A stretch of DNA of 64,000 nt from Achromobacter piechaudii NBRC 102461 (GTDB lineage: Bacteria > Pseudomonadota > Gammaproteobacteria > Burkholderiales > Burkholderiaceae_B), in NCBI RefSeq assembly GCF_001571245.1, contig NZ_BCTK01000006.1:682001-746000 (forward strand). Direction: 5' to 3'. The notes beneath the pieces were generated by a model. The model saw only the letters and a list, made by a program, of their open reading frames with translations, had not been told where the DNA came from and did not search any database. Position 1 is the first letter of the stretch. Every line of letters starts with the position of its first letter. The position numbers and the translations under genes were made by a program. Positions 17,367 to 26,170 of the stretch are shown here, one piece after another.

Positions 17367-18653
17367 ATGACATCCCCTGCGCTTTCGCCCCGTTCCTTTT
17401 CGCGTTCGCTCTTGGCGGGCCCCGCGCAGCGCAAATGGTGGTTTGCGCTGCATAGCTGGATAGGGTTGAAGTTGAGCCTCTTCATGGCCTTCATCTGCCT
17501 GACCGGCACGCTGGCCGTGATCGCCACCGAACTGGACTGGCTGGCGCAGCCCGCCATGCGCGTCACGCCCATGGCGCAGCGCGCAAGCTGGGGCGACATG
17601 GCGCGCGCCGCGCAGGCCGCACATCCCGGGTGGGCGCTGCTGTCGATCACCGCCGCCCACGGCTCGCGCTTTGCTGCTCAAGGCCTGATGCGCACGCCGC
17701 AGGGCGAACGGCGGTTTGTCTGGATCGACCCGTACCGCGCCGTCGTGACCGGCGATACGTCCTGGTTCAGCATCCAGCGATGGCTGCGCAATACGCATCG
17801 GCATCTGTTTCTGCCCACGCGTTATGGCGTGCCGCTGGTGTCGGCGCTGTCGATCCCGCTGCTCTTGCTGATCACGACGGGGCTGGTCGTCTACAAGCGC
17901 TGGTGGCGTGGCTTTCTGGCCTGGCCGCGTCTGGGCAAGCGCCGGCTGGCATGGGGCGATACCCATCGGCTGCTGGCGGTCTGGAGCCTGTGGTTCACCA
18001 CGCTGATCGCCTTGACCGGCTTGTGGTATCTGATCGAATCGCTGGGCGGCCATGCGCCGCCGCTGCCGGCCATCGCACCGCGCCATGCGCCGGCCGTGCA
18101 GACGCCCGCCGACCGCGCGCCCGACCTCGGCCAGACGCTGGATGCGGCGCTCGCGCGTGTGCGCCAGCAATGGCCCGAGCTGGATATCCGCGTGCTGCGG
18201 TTCGACGCGGATGGGCGGGCCGGGCAGGTGGAAGGGCAGACCGATGCGTGGTTGGTCCGTGACCGCGCCAACGCCATCCGCCTGCCGCTGGACGCGTCCG
18301 CCGCCGCCCGCCGCGACGCGGCCGACCTGGGCCTGCATCAGCGCATCTCGGAGTTGGCCGACCCGCTGCATTTCGGCTCGTTCGGCCCCTGGCCGGTACG
18401 CGCGATCTGGTTCGTCTTTGGCGCGGCGCTGACCACGCTATGCCTGACGGGCGCCTATCTCTATGGCCTGCGTATCGCGGGCGGCAGCGTGGCCGCGCGC
18501 GCAAAGGCCGGGCATGCCGCGACGCCCGCGCCGCCATGGCGCGAAGCCTGGGCCGGCATGCGTCCGTGGCGGTGGGGGTGGCTGGCGCTGCTGCTGTTGT
18601 CGCAGGCCCTGTTCGTTGCCGAAGCCTGCGGCTGGATCCATTTGTTCGGCTGA
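17367..18653 (+). CDS. PepSY-associated TM helix protein
   Basis: 428-residue inner-membrane protein of the PepSY_TM family. An N-terminal helix follows WWFALHSWIGLKLSLFM; a periplasmic PepSY-like segment (about 50-130), further helices (LLLLITTGLVVYKRWWRG and SLWFTTLIALTGLWYLIE), a second PepSY-like segment and a C-terminal helix pair follow. Family members are often found with siderophore receptors and are thought to act in iron reduction or release. Its upstream motif is shared with the neighbouring TonB receptor, and the FecI gene follows after 104 bp, so it probably belongs to this iron-uptake system. Confidence 0.85.
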   Translation: MTSPALSPRSFSRSLLAGPAQRKWWFALHSWIGLKLSLFMAFICLTGTLAVIATELDWLAQPAMRVTPMAQRASWGDMARAAQAAHPGWALLSITAAHGSRFAAQGLMRTPQGERRFVWIDPYRAVVTGDTSWFSIQRWLRNTHRHLFLPTRYGVPLVSALSIPLLLLITTGLVVYKRWWRGFLAWPRLGKRRLAWGDTHRLLAVWSLWFTTLIALTGLWYLIESLGGHAPPLPAIAPRHAPAVQTPADRAPDLGQTLDAALARVRQQWPELDIRVLRFDADGRAGQVEGQTDAWLVRDRANAIRLPLDASAAARRDAADLGLHQRISELADPLHFGSFGPWPVRAIWFVFGAALTTLCLTGAYLYGLRIAGGSVAARAKAGHAATPAPPWREAWAGMRPWRWGWLALLLLSQALFVAEACGWIHLFG

Positions 18654-18708
18654 GGCGAACCCGGGCATTTGCACAGAGAGCCTGGAGCCGGGGCGGGATT
18701 CCGTTATT

Positions 18709-18727
18709 ATTAACGGTACTCATTATC
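18709..18727. promoter_or_regulatory. Fur box upstream of fecI-like gene (system 1)
   Basis: ATTAACGGTACTCATTATC matches 14 of 19 positions of the Fur consensus GATAATGATAATCATTATC, with a perfect right half. It lies 30 bp before the sigma-factor start in an A/T-rich patch. Iron repression of the sigma factor is the expected consequence. Confidence 0.7.
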
Positions 18728-18757
18728 ACTATCAAGTACGCGCCGCCTCACGCTCCC

Positions 18758-19267
18758 ATGTCCGAATCCACCCTGCCTCGTCGGCTGGCCCTCAGCGGCC
18801 TGTATGCCGACCATCATCAATGGCTCACTCGCTGGTTGCGCAAGCGGCTGGGCAACGCCTGGGATGCGGCGGACCTGGCGCACGACACCTTCCTGCGGAT
18901 TTATTCCAGCAATCGCGCGCTGGAAATGCCCGAGCCGCGCGCCTTCCTGACGCATGTCGCCAAGGGTCTGGTAGTGGACTTCTGGCGCCACCGCAGCGTC
19001 GAACAGGCGTATGCGGAATCCGTGGCGGCCTTGCCCGCCGACGCCGCGCCCTCGCCGGAAAGCCGCGCGCTGATCCTGGAAGCCCTGCACGCCATCGACC
19101 GCATGCTGGATGCGATGCCGGCGCGGGTGCGCGGCGTGTTCCTCATGGCGCAGCTGGACGGGCTGACCTACGCGCAGATCGCCACCGCCACCGGCCTGTC
19201 GGTACGCACCGTCAACCGCCACATGCAGCAGGCGTACCTGGCCTGCCTGACCGCCATCGACGTATGA
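18758..19267 (+). CDS. FecI-type ECF sigma factor (system 1)
   Basis: 169-residue ECF sigma factor of the FecI group. Region 2 spans about residues 10-80 with DAADLAHDTFLRIY, and region 4 spans about 105-165 with LDGLTYAQIATATGLSVRTVNRHM, the -35-binding HTH. It recruits RNA polymerase to the receptor gene when the outer-membrane receptor is occupied and the FecR signal passes. The ATG at 18758 follows the Fur box; the stop overlaps the FecR start (ATGA), indicating translational coupling. Confidence 0.92.
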   Translation: MSESTLPRRLALSGLYADHHQWLTRWLRKRLGNAWDAADLAHDTFLRIYSSNRALEMPEPRAFLTHVAKGLVVDFWRHRSVEQAYAESVAALPADAAPSPESRALILEALHAIDRMLDAMPARVRGVFLMAQLDGLTYAQIATATGLSVRTVNRHMQQAYLACLTAIDV

Positions 19268-20229
19268 CGGCGTCCCCGGTCCCTGACGCGCTGCTGGCCG
19301 AGGCGGCCGGCTGGATGGCCCGGCTGCACGAGGCCCCCGAAGACCCGGACAGCTTGCAGGCCCTGTCGCGCTGGATTGCGCGCAGCCCCGCGCACGCGCA
19401 GGCCTGGGCGCGCGCCGAACGCGTGCTGGGCGCATTCGGCCAGGTGCCGCCACCCATGCGCGCGCAGGCGTTGCGAGGACTGGCCAAGCCGGACCGCCGT
19501 CGTCTGGCCGCGCGCCTGCTAGGCCTGGGCGTGGCGGCGCCCGTCGTCTACCTGGGCTGGCGCGCCATGCAGGCCGATCTGCAAAGCGGCACGGGCCAGA
19601 TCCGTCAGGCAACGCTCGATGACGGCACGCGCATGACCCTGGACACCGGCACGCAGGTGGACATCCGCTACTCGGCCGCGCAGCGTGTGCTGTCGCTGCG
19701 CGCCGGCCGGATCTTCGTGGTGACCGCGCCGGATTCCGCCTTGCCCGCGCGTCCCTTCCTGATCAGCACGCCGGTCGGCACCGTGCAGGCCATCGGCACG
19801 CGGTTCACCGTCAGCCTGGAAGACGACGGCGCGCTGGTGGATGTCTACGAAGGCGCGGTGCTGCTTCGTCCCGCAGGCAAGAACGCCGGCCGGCCAGACG
19901 GCGATGGCCATCTCGTGCGCGCGGGCCGGCAAGCGCGTTTCAACGCCGCCACGGCCTACGCCGACATCGACTTGGCGGAACCCGCGCCCGCCTGGACGAT
20001 GGGCGTGCTGACGGCGGACAACATGCGCCTTGCCGACTGGACGCGCGCGCTGGCCCGCTACCGTCCGGGCATTCTGCATTGCGACAGCGCGGTTGCGGAC
20101 CTGCGTGTGTATGGGTCGTTCTCGTTGCGGGATACGGACGCCAGCCTGGCCTTGCTGGCCCGCACGCTGCCGGTGAGCGTGGCGACGCGCACCCGCTACT
20201 GGGTTCGGATCCAGCCGCGCGGCGCGTAG
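19264..20229 (+). CDS. FecR-family anti-sigma/signal transducer (system 1)
   Basis: 321-residue inner-membrane regulator. The cytoplasmic N-terminal DUF4880-type domain (about 8-50, AAGWMARLHEAPEDPDSLQAL and RWIARSPAHAQAWARAE) binds the sigma factor; a single membrane segment near 80-98 follows; the periplasmic FecR domain contains LDDGTRMTLDTGTQVDIRYS and STPVGTVQAIGTRFTV. The C-terminal part (about 240-320) resembles an STN-interacting domain that receives the signal from the receptor plug. It overlaps fecI by 4 bp. Nothing looks broken. Confidence 0.92.
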   Translation: MTASPVPDALLAEAAGWMARLHEAPEDPDSLQALSRWIARSPAHAQAWARAERVLGAFGQVPPPMRAQALRGLAKPDRRRLAARLLGLGVAAPVVYLGWRAMQADLQSGTGQIRQATLDDGTRMTLDTGTQVDIRYSAAQRVLSLRAGRIFVVTAPDSALPARPFLISTPVGTVQAIGTRFTVSLEDDGALVDVYEGAVLLRPAGKNAGRPDGDGHLVRAGRQARFNAATAYADIDLAEPAPAWTMGVLTADNMRLADWTRALARYRPGILHCDSAVADLRVYGSFSLRDTDASLALLARTLPVSVATRTRYWVRIQPRGA

Positions 20230-20336
20230 CGGGATGCGGCGGTTGCCGTGTGTAGCGCAGAGGGAGGCGGTTCTCGTGAGTAGCGGGAAAGGACGCGGCT
20301 CCCCCGCATAGCGGGGCAGGTAGCCGGTTTCCCCGA
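20227..20336. repeat. Four-copy 28-bp tandem repeat beginning at the fecR stop codon
   Basis: Units start with TAGCG at 20227, 20253, 20281 and 20309 (26, 28, 28 and 28 bp). The consensus is roughly TAGCGGG, AGG, GCGGTT and CCC/CG in order. The first TAG is the stop codon of fecR and the last unit ends on the first base of the promoter-like motif at 20336. Unit 3-4 junction can also form CCCCGC/GCGGGG hairpin. Function unknown; it could shield or tune receptor expression. Confidence 0.65.
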
Positions 20337-20372
20337 TGGCATCTTTTTCCGCTTCGTTCGGTGTACCGGATA
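20336..20372 (+). promoter_or_regulatory. Candidate ECF-sigma promoter motif, copy 2 (before TonB receptor)
   Basis: ATGGCATCTTTTTC at 20336 with CGGT at 20359 and CGGATA at 20367-20372, the same spacing as copy 1 at 17286. It lies 80-117 bp before the receptor ATG. Assignment to the adjacent FecI factor is inference from position and repetition; a looser copy precedes the second TonB receptor near 47114. Confidence 0.6.
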
Positions 20373-20452
20373 GAGGCCCTGAAACCCACCAGGAATCGGG
20401 CCCGGCCTTACCCCATCCGTTCCCCGAAACTCTCCCTCGCGGTGCTTGCTTC

Positions 20453-22843
20453 ATGTCCCAATTCCGTTTCTCTCCGGCCCACGCGGCCGTGCTGCTTTGT
20501 TTTTCGGTATTGCTGCCCGTCGGCGCCTCGGCGCAGGCCCCAACGCCCGCCGAGCAATCCGTATCGCGCGACTATCGGATCGGCGCGGGTCCGCTCGGTC
20601 TGGCGTTGTCGCAGTTCGCCACGCAGGCCAATGTGCAGCTGTCCTTTCCAGGCACGCAGGTCCAGGGCATGCAGTCGTCGGGGTTGAACGGCAACTACAC
20701 GGTGGCGGCGGGGTTTGCCGCGCTGCTGTCCGGCTCGGGGCTGCGCGCCGTGCCGGCCGGCGTCAATGCCTACACCTTGGCTGCCGCGCCGTCGGGCGCC
20801 GTCACGCAGTTGGAGCCCGTGGTCGTCACGGGCGGCTACAGCGGCGGCCCGATGCCGGCGTTCGCGGGCGGGCAGGTGGCCAGCGGCGCCAGCGTGGGCA
20901 TGCTGGGCGAGAAAAGCATCATGGACACGCCGTTCTCCGTTACGGCCTACACCAGCGCCCTGATGCAGCAACAGCAGGCGCAAAGCGTGGCCGACGTGGT
21001 CTCCAACGACGCGTCGGTGCAGAACACCAACCCGCGCACCAGCCGCTTCGATCAGTTCTCCATCCGGGGCTTTCCGGTGCTGAACAGCGACATCGCGTTC
21101 AACGGCCTGTACAGCGTCCTGCCCACCTACGCGCTGGCCGTTGAAAGCCTGGAGCGCGTGGAAATCCTGAAGGGGCCGAACGCCTTGCTCAATGGCATGG
21201 CGCCGTCGGGCGGCGTGGGCGGCGCGATCAACGTGGTGCCCAAGCGCGCCGAGGACACGCCCACGCGGCAGGTCACGGCCAGCTATGGCACGCACGACGT
21301 CGGCGGCGGCCATGTGGACCTGGGCCAGCGCTTCGGCGAGCGGGGCGAATTGGGCATCCGCGTCAACGGCGCGTACAAGGGCGGCGATACGGGCGTGGGT
21401 TCGCAACACATGACGCGCGGGCTGATGACGCTGGGAATGGATTATCGGGGCGAGCGCACGCGCTGGTCCGCCGACATCGGCCATCAGGACCGCAAGGTCG
21501 ACGCGCCGCAGGAACGCGTGGGCGTGGCGGCCGGCGTGCCGGTGCCGGACGCCGGGCGGGTCGATCGCGGCTACGCGCCCGACTGGACCTACGCCAATTC
21601 GCGCGACACCTACATTGCCTTGCGCGCCGAGCACGACATCACCGATCGCACCATGGTCTACGGCGCATTCGGCGCGCGCCAGGGCGACTACAAATTCCTG
21701 CGCATGAACGTCACGGCGCGCGACGCCGCCGGCAACTTCGCGGCCAGCCCCAGCTATTTCCTGCGCGATGAAAACGTGAATACCGGCGAGATCGGCGCGC
21801 GCACGCGCTTTTCAACCGGCGCGGTCTCGCACGCGGTATCGTTGAGCGCCACGCAATTCGAAAAGACCTTTGGCAACCTGAGCTACGACTTCGCCACCGT
21901 CCGCTCCAACCTCTATACGCCGCTGGCCACGTCCGCGCCGTCGGTCGCGGGCCTGGATACCGACATCCCCAAGTCGGGCGAGTCCCGGCTGACCAGCTTC
22001 GCGCTGGCGGACACCTTGTCGATCTGGGACGAGCGCCTGCAACTGACGGTAGGCGCGCGTTCGCAGCGCGTGGTCACCGAGCAGTACGACGAAGACGGCA
22101 CGCGCACCAGCCGCTATGACAAGCGCAAGGTCACGCCGGCCATCGCGCTGTTGGGCAAGCCTTCGCAACACGTCTCGGTGTATGCGAACTACATCGAAGG
22201 CCTGAGCGAAGGGCCCACCGCGCCCATCACCGCGACCAACGCCAACGAGGTGTTCGCGCCGATCAAGTCCGAACAGGTCGAAGCCGGCGTGAAGGTGGAA
22301 TACGGCGATATCGGCGCCACTTTCAGCGCGTTCCAGATCCGCCGCCCCAGCGGGCTGACGGACCCGGTCACCGGCGTGTACGCCGTCAACGGCATGCAGC
22401 GCAATCGCGGCCTGGAACTGAATGTGTTCGGCGAACCCGTCCACGACGTGCGCCTGCTGGCCGGCGTGATGTATCTGGATGGCCGCCTGAGCAAGACGGG
22501 CAATGCGCTGACCGAAGGCAACGTCGCGCCCGGCACGCCGCGCTACAGCATGAACCTGGGCGTGGAATGGGATACGCCGTTCGCCACCGGCCTGACCCTG
22601 TCGGCGCGCGCGCTGCGCACCACGTCGCAGTACCTGGATGCTCGCAACACGCAGGAAATTCCCGCGTGGACGCGCGTGGACGTGGGAGCGCGCTACGCCT
22701 GGCGCGCCGGCAACACGCCCGTCACGCTGCGCGCCACGGTAGAGAACGTCTTCAACAAAGCGTACTGGGCGTCGGCGTCGTCCAACGGCCTGACCATCGG
22801 CGCGCCGCGCACGGTGCTGCTGTCTGCAACGGTGGACTTCTGA
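20453..22843 (+). CDS. TonB-dependent siderophore receptor with N-terminal signalling (STN) domain (system 1)
   Basis: 796-residue outer-membrane transducer. A signal peptide ends at ASA-Q (about 27), the STN signalling domain spans about 40-112, a TonB box EPVVVTGG lies near 121-128, the plug about 145-270 (FSIRGF and LERVEILKGPNALLNGMAP), then a 22-strand barrel ending in aromatic SATVDF. The STN domain and upstream FecI/FecR genes identify it as a trans-envelope signalling receptor that induces its own synthesis when the ferric siderophore binds. I chose ATG 20453 as the first to give a clean signal peptide. Ligand unknown. Confidence 0.92.
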   Translation: MSQFRFSPAHAAVLLCFSVLLPVGASAQAPTPAEQSVSRDYRIGAGPLGLALSQFATQANVQLSFPGTQVQGMQSSGLNGNYTVAAGFAALLSGSGLRAVPAGVNAYTLAAAPSGAVTQLEPVVVTGGYSGGPMPAFAGGQVASGASVGMLGEKSIMDTPFSVTAYTSALMQQQQAQSVADVVSNDASVQNTNPRTSRFDQFSIRGFPVLNSDIAFNGLYSVLPTYALAVESLERVEILKGPNALLNGMAPSGGVGGAINVVPKRAEDTPTRQVTASYGTHDVGGGHVDLGQRFGERGELGIRVNGAYKGGDTGVGSQHMTRGLMTLGMDYRGERTRWSADIGHQDRKVDAPQERVGVAAGVPVPDAGRVDRGYAPDWTYANSRDTYIALRAEHDITDRTMVYGAFGARQGDYKFLRMNVTARDAAGNFAASPSYFLRDENVNTGEIGARTRFSTGAVSHAVSLSATQFEKTFGNLSYDFATVRSNLYTPLATSAPSVAGLDTDIPKSGESRLTSFALADTLSIWDERLQLTVGARSQRVVTEQYDEDGTRTSRYDKRKVTPAIALLGKPSQHVSVYANYIEGLSEGPTAPITATNANEVFAPIKSEQVEAGVKVEYGDIGATFSAFQIRRPSGLTDPVTGVYAVNGMQRNRGLELNVFGEPVHDVRLLAGVMYLDGRLSKTGNALTEGNVAPGTPRYSMNLGVEWDTPFATGLTLSARALRTTSQYLDARNTQEIPAWTRVDVGARYAWRAGNTPVTLRATVENVFNKAYWASASSNGLTIGAPRTVLLSATVDF

Positions 22844-22850
22844 GGCTCGG

Positions 22851-23771
22851 CTAGGCCCGGGGCATCCCGGCCGCCGCCGCGCGCGGTGCATGCAGCGGCT
22901 TGTGCACCGTCTGCGCGATCAGCACGCCGATCAGGCTCATGCTGCCGCCGATGACGTGATAGGCGTGCATCTCTTCGCCCAGCATCGCCACGGCCAGTAC
23001 GGCGGTCAGGACGGGCAGCAGGTTGATGAAGATGCTGCAACGGTTCGGGCCCAGATGCTTGACGCCCTGGATCCAGCAGAACGACAGCAGGATCGACGAG
23101 CCGATGCCGGCGTAGGCGATCAGCGGCAAGGTGCGCGCGTCCAGCGACGCCGCGCCTGCCGGCAGCACCCAGAAGAACGGCAGCATGAAAACCAGCGCGG
23201 CCACGGCCTGCATGTAGACCGCCTGCCATGCCGGGATCGACAGGCGCCAGCGCCGCAGCAATACTCCATACAGCGCGTAGGACAGCGAGGCCAGCAGCAT
23301 CAGCAGATCGCCCGCGTGGACGCCGTTGTGCAGGATGGCGGCGATGTCGCCTTGGCCGACCAGGTACAGCAGGCCCACGAAAGACAGCACGCCGCCCACG
23401 GCCATGCCGACCGTCAGCGCTTCGCCCAGCACGATCACGCTCAGGATTGCCGTCAGCAGGGGCACCAGCGCGGTGACGATCGCCATGTTGGTCGCGGTGG
23501 TGCTTTCGGCGGCGCGGTACGACAGGCTCTGGAACAGCGCCATCGCCAGCAAGCCGCTGATCGCCATCTTGCCCAGGTGCGGGCGCACCGACGCCCAGTT
23601 GCGCAGCAGCGGCCGCAGCACGAACGGCGTCATCAGCGCCAGCGCCAGGATCAGGCGGTAGAACGTAATGGCGGTGGGCGAGATCGCGGACGCGGCCAGC
23701 TTGGACACGATGACGTTGCCCGCCCACAGCACGATGGCCATGAACGGAAAGAGCAGGGAAGTGATGGACAT
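22851..23771 (-). CDS. EamA-family (DMT) drug/metabolite exporter
   Basis: 306-residue, 10-helix transporter with two EamA repeats (about 8-135 and 150-290). Block AESTTATNMAIVTALVPLL in the first repeat and LGPNRCSIFINLLPVLTAVLA in the second are typical of RhaT/YdcZ-like DMT proteins. Start ATG 23771 is preceded by GGAGACC; a longer ORF upstream lies across the AraC promoter and is not credible. It is divergent from an AraC regulator and convergent with the TonB receptor (7 bp apart). Probable exporter of an unknown metabolite. Confidence 0.88.
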   Translation of the reverse strand: MSITSLLFPFMAIVLWAGNVIVSKLAASAISPTAITFYRLILALALMTPFVLRPLLRNWASVRPHLGKMAISGLLAMALFQSLSYRAAESTTATNMAIVTALVPLLTAILSVIVLGEALTVGMAVGGVLSFVGLLYLVGQGDIAAILHNGVHAGDLLMLLASLSYALYGVLLRRWRLSIPAWQAVYMQAVAALVFMLPFFWVLPAGAASLDARTLPLIAYAGIGSSILLSFCWIQGVKHLGPNRCSIFINLLPVLTAVLAVAMLGEEMHAYHVIGGSMSLIGVLIAQTVHKPLHAPRAAAAGMPRA

Positions 23772-23861
23772 GAAGGTCTCCGAAACGAGCCTTGCATGGT
23801 GCCGGCCGGGCGCGCGTCCGTCTGGCGCTACTATGTCGCCAGTTATCGCAAAACTGCCAAG

Positions 23862-24656
23862 ATGGAAGATTCCCCTTTCTATTCCGCCTTCGTCGCCTCG
23901 GGCGCGCCTGCCGCCGCGCTGGCGGTGGATTACCCGGACGGCCACGTCATCGCGCCCCATCGCCATGACCGCGCGCAACTGCTCTACGCCATCCAGGGGG
24001 TGATGACCATCGAGGCCGAAGGCGGCAGATGGGTGGTCCCGCCCACGCGGGGCGTCTGGCTGGAAGCCGATGTGGCGCATTCCGTGCGTATGAGCGGCGC
24101 GGTGCGCATGCGTACCGTGTTCGTCGACAGTCGCGCCACCGCGCAATTGCCCACGCGCAGCTGCGTGCTGGACATTTCTCCCTTGTTGCGCGAGCTGATC
24201 GTGGCGGCGGTCGATCTGGACGTCGGCGCGCCGGCGCGTTCCGGTTCGCGCGATTGGCACCTGCTGCGCCTGCTGTTGCAGGAATTGCGCAGCCTGCCCG
24301 TGCTGCCCCTGTACCTGCCCATGCCGGCCGACGCACGGCTGCGCAGGTTCTGCGATGCGCTGATGCGCGAACCCGATGCGGCGTTGACGTTGGATGAGTG
24401 GGCGGCGCAGCTGCACCTGTCCACGCGCACCTTGCACCGGCAGTTCCTGCAACAGACCGGCATGCGGTTGGGGCAATGGCGGCGGCAGGCGCGGCTATTG
24501 CTCGCGTTGGAACATCTGGCGGGTGGGGCGCGCGTGGTGGATGTGGCGTTGGAACACGGCTACACCAGCCAGAGCGCGTTCGCGGCCATGTTCAAGAAGC
24601 ACTTCGGCGTGTCGCCAGCGGCGTTCTATCGGCAGCAGGGGACGGGCGAGGGATAG
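23862..24656 (+). CDS. AraC-family transcriptional regulator
   Basis: 264-residue AraC protein. The N-terminal cupin-like sensor domain (about 15-110) carries VIAPHRHDRAQLLYAIQGVM, and the C-terminal double HTH spans about 165-258 with LTLDEWAAQLHLSTRTLHRQF and the conserved VALEHGYTSQSAFAAMFKKHFG. Start chosen at ATG 23862, leaving a 90-bp promoter shared with the divergent EamA gene; an in-frame ATG at 23796 is possible. It probably controls the exporter, as is common for cupin-AraC/DMT pairs. Confidence 0.88.
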   Translation: MEDSPFYSAFVASGAPAAALAVDYPDGHVIAPHRHDRAQLLYAIQGVMTIEAEGGRWVVPPTRGVWLEADVAHSVRMSGAVRMRTVFVDSRATAQLPTRSCVLDISPLLRELIVAAVDLDVGAPARSGSRDWHLLRLLLQELRSLPVLPLYLPMPADARLRRFCDALMREPDAALTLDEWAAQLHLSTRTLHRQFLQQTGMRLGQWRRQARLLLALEHLAGGARVVDVALEHGYTSQSAFAAMFKKHFGVSPAAFYRQQGTGEG

Positions 24657-24718
24657 GGTGCGGGTGGACACGGCCCGGCCCTGGCTTCGCGCGGATCGGG
24701 CTCACGGCAGGCGTTGCA

Positions 24719-25387
24719 TCACGGCTCGACCACCCGGGCAGCCGGGGCCACAATCGCCGCGGTTACTGTTGTCGGTGCTGACTGCGCGGCAGCTGTCGCT
24801 GCCGTTCCTCCTCTCGCCGCCGTTCCAGCCGTTGTCATTGCAGCCGTCGTTGTCACTGCCTTGGCCGTTTCCGCCGCCACCGCTTTTGCCACTGCCGTCT
24901 CCGCCGCCACGGTCGCCACGGTCGCCTTGCGCTGCAAGGCCCGCAGCCGCGTGACCTGCTCGTCCAGCTGAGTACGCAGGCGTTCGATCTCCTGCGCCTG
25001 CGCTTCTGCCTCCAAGCCGACACTGGCCTCGGCGACCTGCACCCGGGCCGTCGCCGCGCGCAGTTCGGCGATCATGCCTGTCAGGCGCTCGACTTCCGAT
25101 ACGGGTAGCGCGCCGCTCACGCGCCGCGTATTGCGGCGTTCCAGCAGCTCGGCAAAGCGGGCGCGCAGCGCCACAGCCGCCGCCGCGCGCAGCGGTTTTT
25201 TGAGGAAACTTGGCCAACCCAGCGCCGCGCCGGCAGTCAGTGCGGTGGTCTTGGCCCATGCGGCGCCCGCCAGACCAAAGGAAGGGGATCGGGAAAACCT
25301 GGGCGCTGCCCGGCGCAGGGCCTCGCGGTCTTCCTCCATTTTGGCCAGCAGCGCGTCTTTGTCAGCCTGGGTGGTGGTCTTGGGCAT
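24719..25387 (-). CDS. Hypothetical protein with coiled coil and Ala/Thr-rich tail
   Basis: 222 residues, no family recognised. An N-terminal charged helix (KDALLAKMEEDREALRRAAP) is followed by a hydrophobic-basic stretch around 35-75, a probable coiled coil (about 95-155, SEVERLTGMIAEL and AQEIERLRTQLDEQVTRLRA), and a low-complexity Ala/Thr/Val tail (about 155-222). The layout resembles polyhydroxyalkanoate-granule or cell-envelope-associated coiled-coil proteins, but this is only an impression. GGAG lies 8 bp before the ATG and the gene overlaps the upstream membrane-protein gene by 26 bp, so both are probably co-expressed. Confidence 0.7.
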   Translation of the reverse strand: MPKTTTQADKDALLAKMEEDREALRRAAPRFSRSPSFGLAGAAWAKTTALTAGAALGWPSFLKKPLRAAAAVALRARFAELLERRNTRRVSGALPVSEVERLTGMIAELRAATARVQVAEASVGLEAEAQAQEIERLRTQLDEQVTRLRALQRKATVATVAAETAVAKAVAAETAKAVTTTAAMTTAGTAARGGTAATAAAQSAPTTVTAAIVAPAARVVEP

Positions 25388-25754
25388 AGTGGCTCCGTGC
25401 GGCGGCGGTATCGAGCCGGACCTGGTGGCTCAGTTCGGCAAACGGCGAACCCTTGGGCGCGTTATGGCGCGCAATCGCCAGCGAAATCAGGGTCACGATC
25501 AACCACGCGCCCGCCACCAGCCAGGCGGCCAGCCGGCGATGCTCGGTGTCCCAGAAGCTGACGATGGCGGCAACCGAGACAAACCCCAGTGTGCCCAGCG
25601 CGCAGAACACCAGGGCGACACCGCTGATCAGCGTGGAGATCAGGGCTCCCCGATAGAGCGAGAGTTCGATGCCGACCAGTTCCACGTAATCGCCGGTACG
25701 CTCGGCGGCGAATTTCGCAATCAGCCGCAAGCTGCGCAATCGTTCGGAAATCAT
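25362..25754 (-). CDS. Phage holin family-like small membrane protein (YqjE type)
   Basis: 130-residue membrane protein. The N-terminal amphipathic segment (SERLRSLRLIAKFAAERTGDYVEL) is followed by two hydrophobic helices (about 37-65 and 72-95), then a cytoplasmic tail ending in basic residues. The ERxxDYVELxxIE pattern and two-helix hairpin resemble the YqjE/holin superfamily III proteins found on bacterial chromosomes; a lytic role is not implied. ATG 25754 has AGGAGA upstream. Overlap with the following coiled-coil protein suggests an operon. Confidence 0.75.
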   Translation of the reverse strand: MISERLRSLRLIAKFAAERTGDYVELVGIELSLYRGALISTLISGVALVFCALGTLGFVSVAAIVSFWDTEHRRLAAWLVAGAWLIVTLISLAIARHNAPKGSPFAELSHQVRLDTAAARSHYAQDHHPG

Positions 25755-25877
25755 GGCGTCTCCTCGGGAGCCGTGAAAGCCGCCGAGCAGCAATTGGCAT
25801 GCCCGCGTCCGCACCTGCCTGGGCATTTTTTTCGCGGATCAATCGCTGTAGCATGGAGCGACGCAACAGGAGGACGC

Positions 25878-26144
25878 ATGGAAAAGCCAAAGTGGGATTT
25901 TCAGATCGAGCGGCCCGTTGAAGAAAACGGGCTGTGGCGCATCGGCTACACGTTGACCCTGGATGGGGTGGCGCAGCCTGGCGGGCCCATCGCCATCGAG
26001 ACCACGTACCGGTCCGCGCATACCGCCATCGACGAGGCCACGCGTCTGGCCCGCATTCATGCGGCGGACCTGAATGGCGAAGCGCCCACCTTCGAAAAGC
26101 CGACCGAGGCCGAGGTCCCGTTCGGCGAACATCAGCGCTTCTGA
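25878..26144 (+). CDS. Small conserved hypothetical protein
   Basis: 88 residues, acidic, no signal peptide or membrane segment. CAGGAGGA stands 5 bp before the ATG, the best ribosome site in the neighbourhood. Regular alternation of hydrophobic and charged residues (WRIGYTLTLDG, IAIETTYRSAHTAIDEATRLARIHA) suggests a beta-beta-alpha fold. I do not recognise the family. It stands alone, between the divergent holin-like gene and the convergent antiporter gene. Confidence 0.7.
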   Translation: MEKPKWDFQIERPVEENGLWRIGYTLTLDGVAQPGGPIAIETTYRSAHTAIDEATRLARIHAADLNGEAPTFEKPTEAEVPFGEHQRF

Positions 26145-26170
26145 CGCCGCTTTGCCTGGCGACGCGTCGC

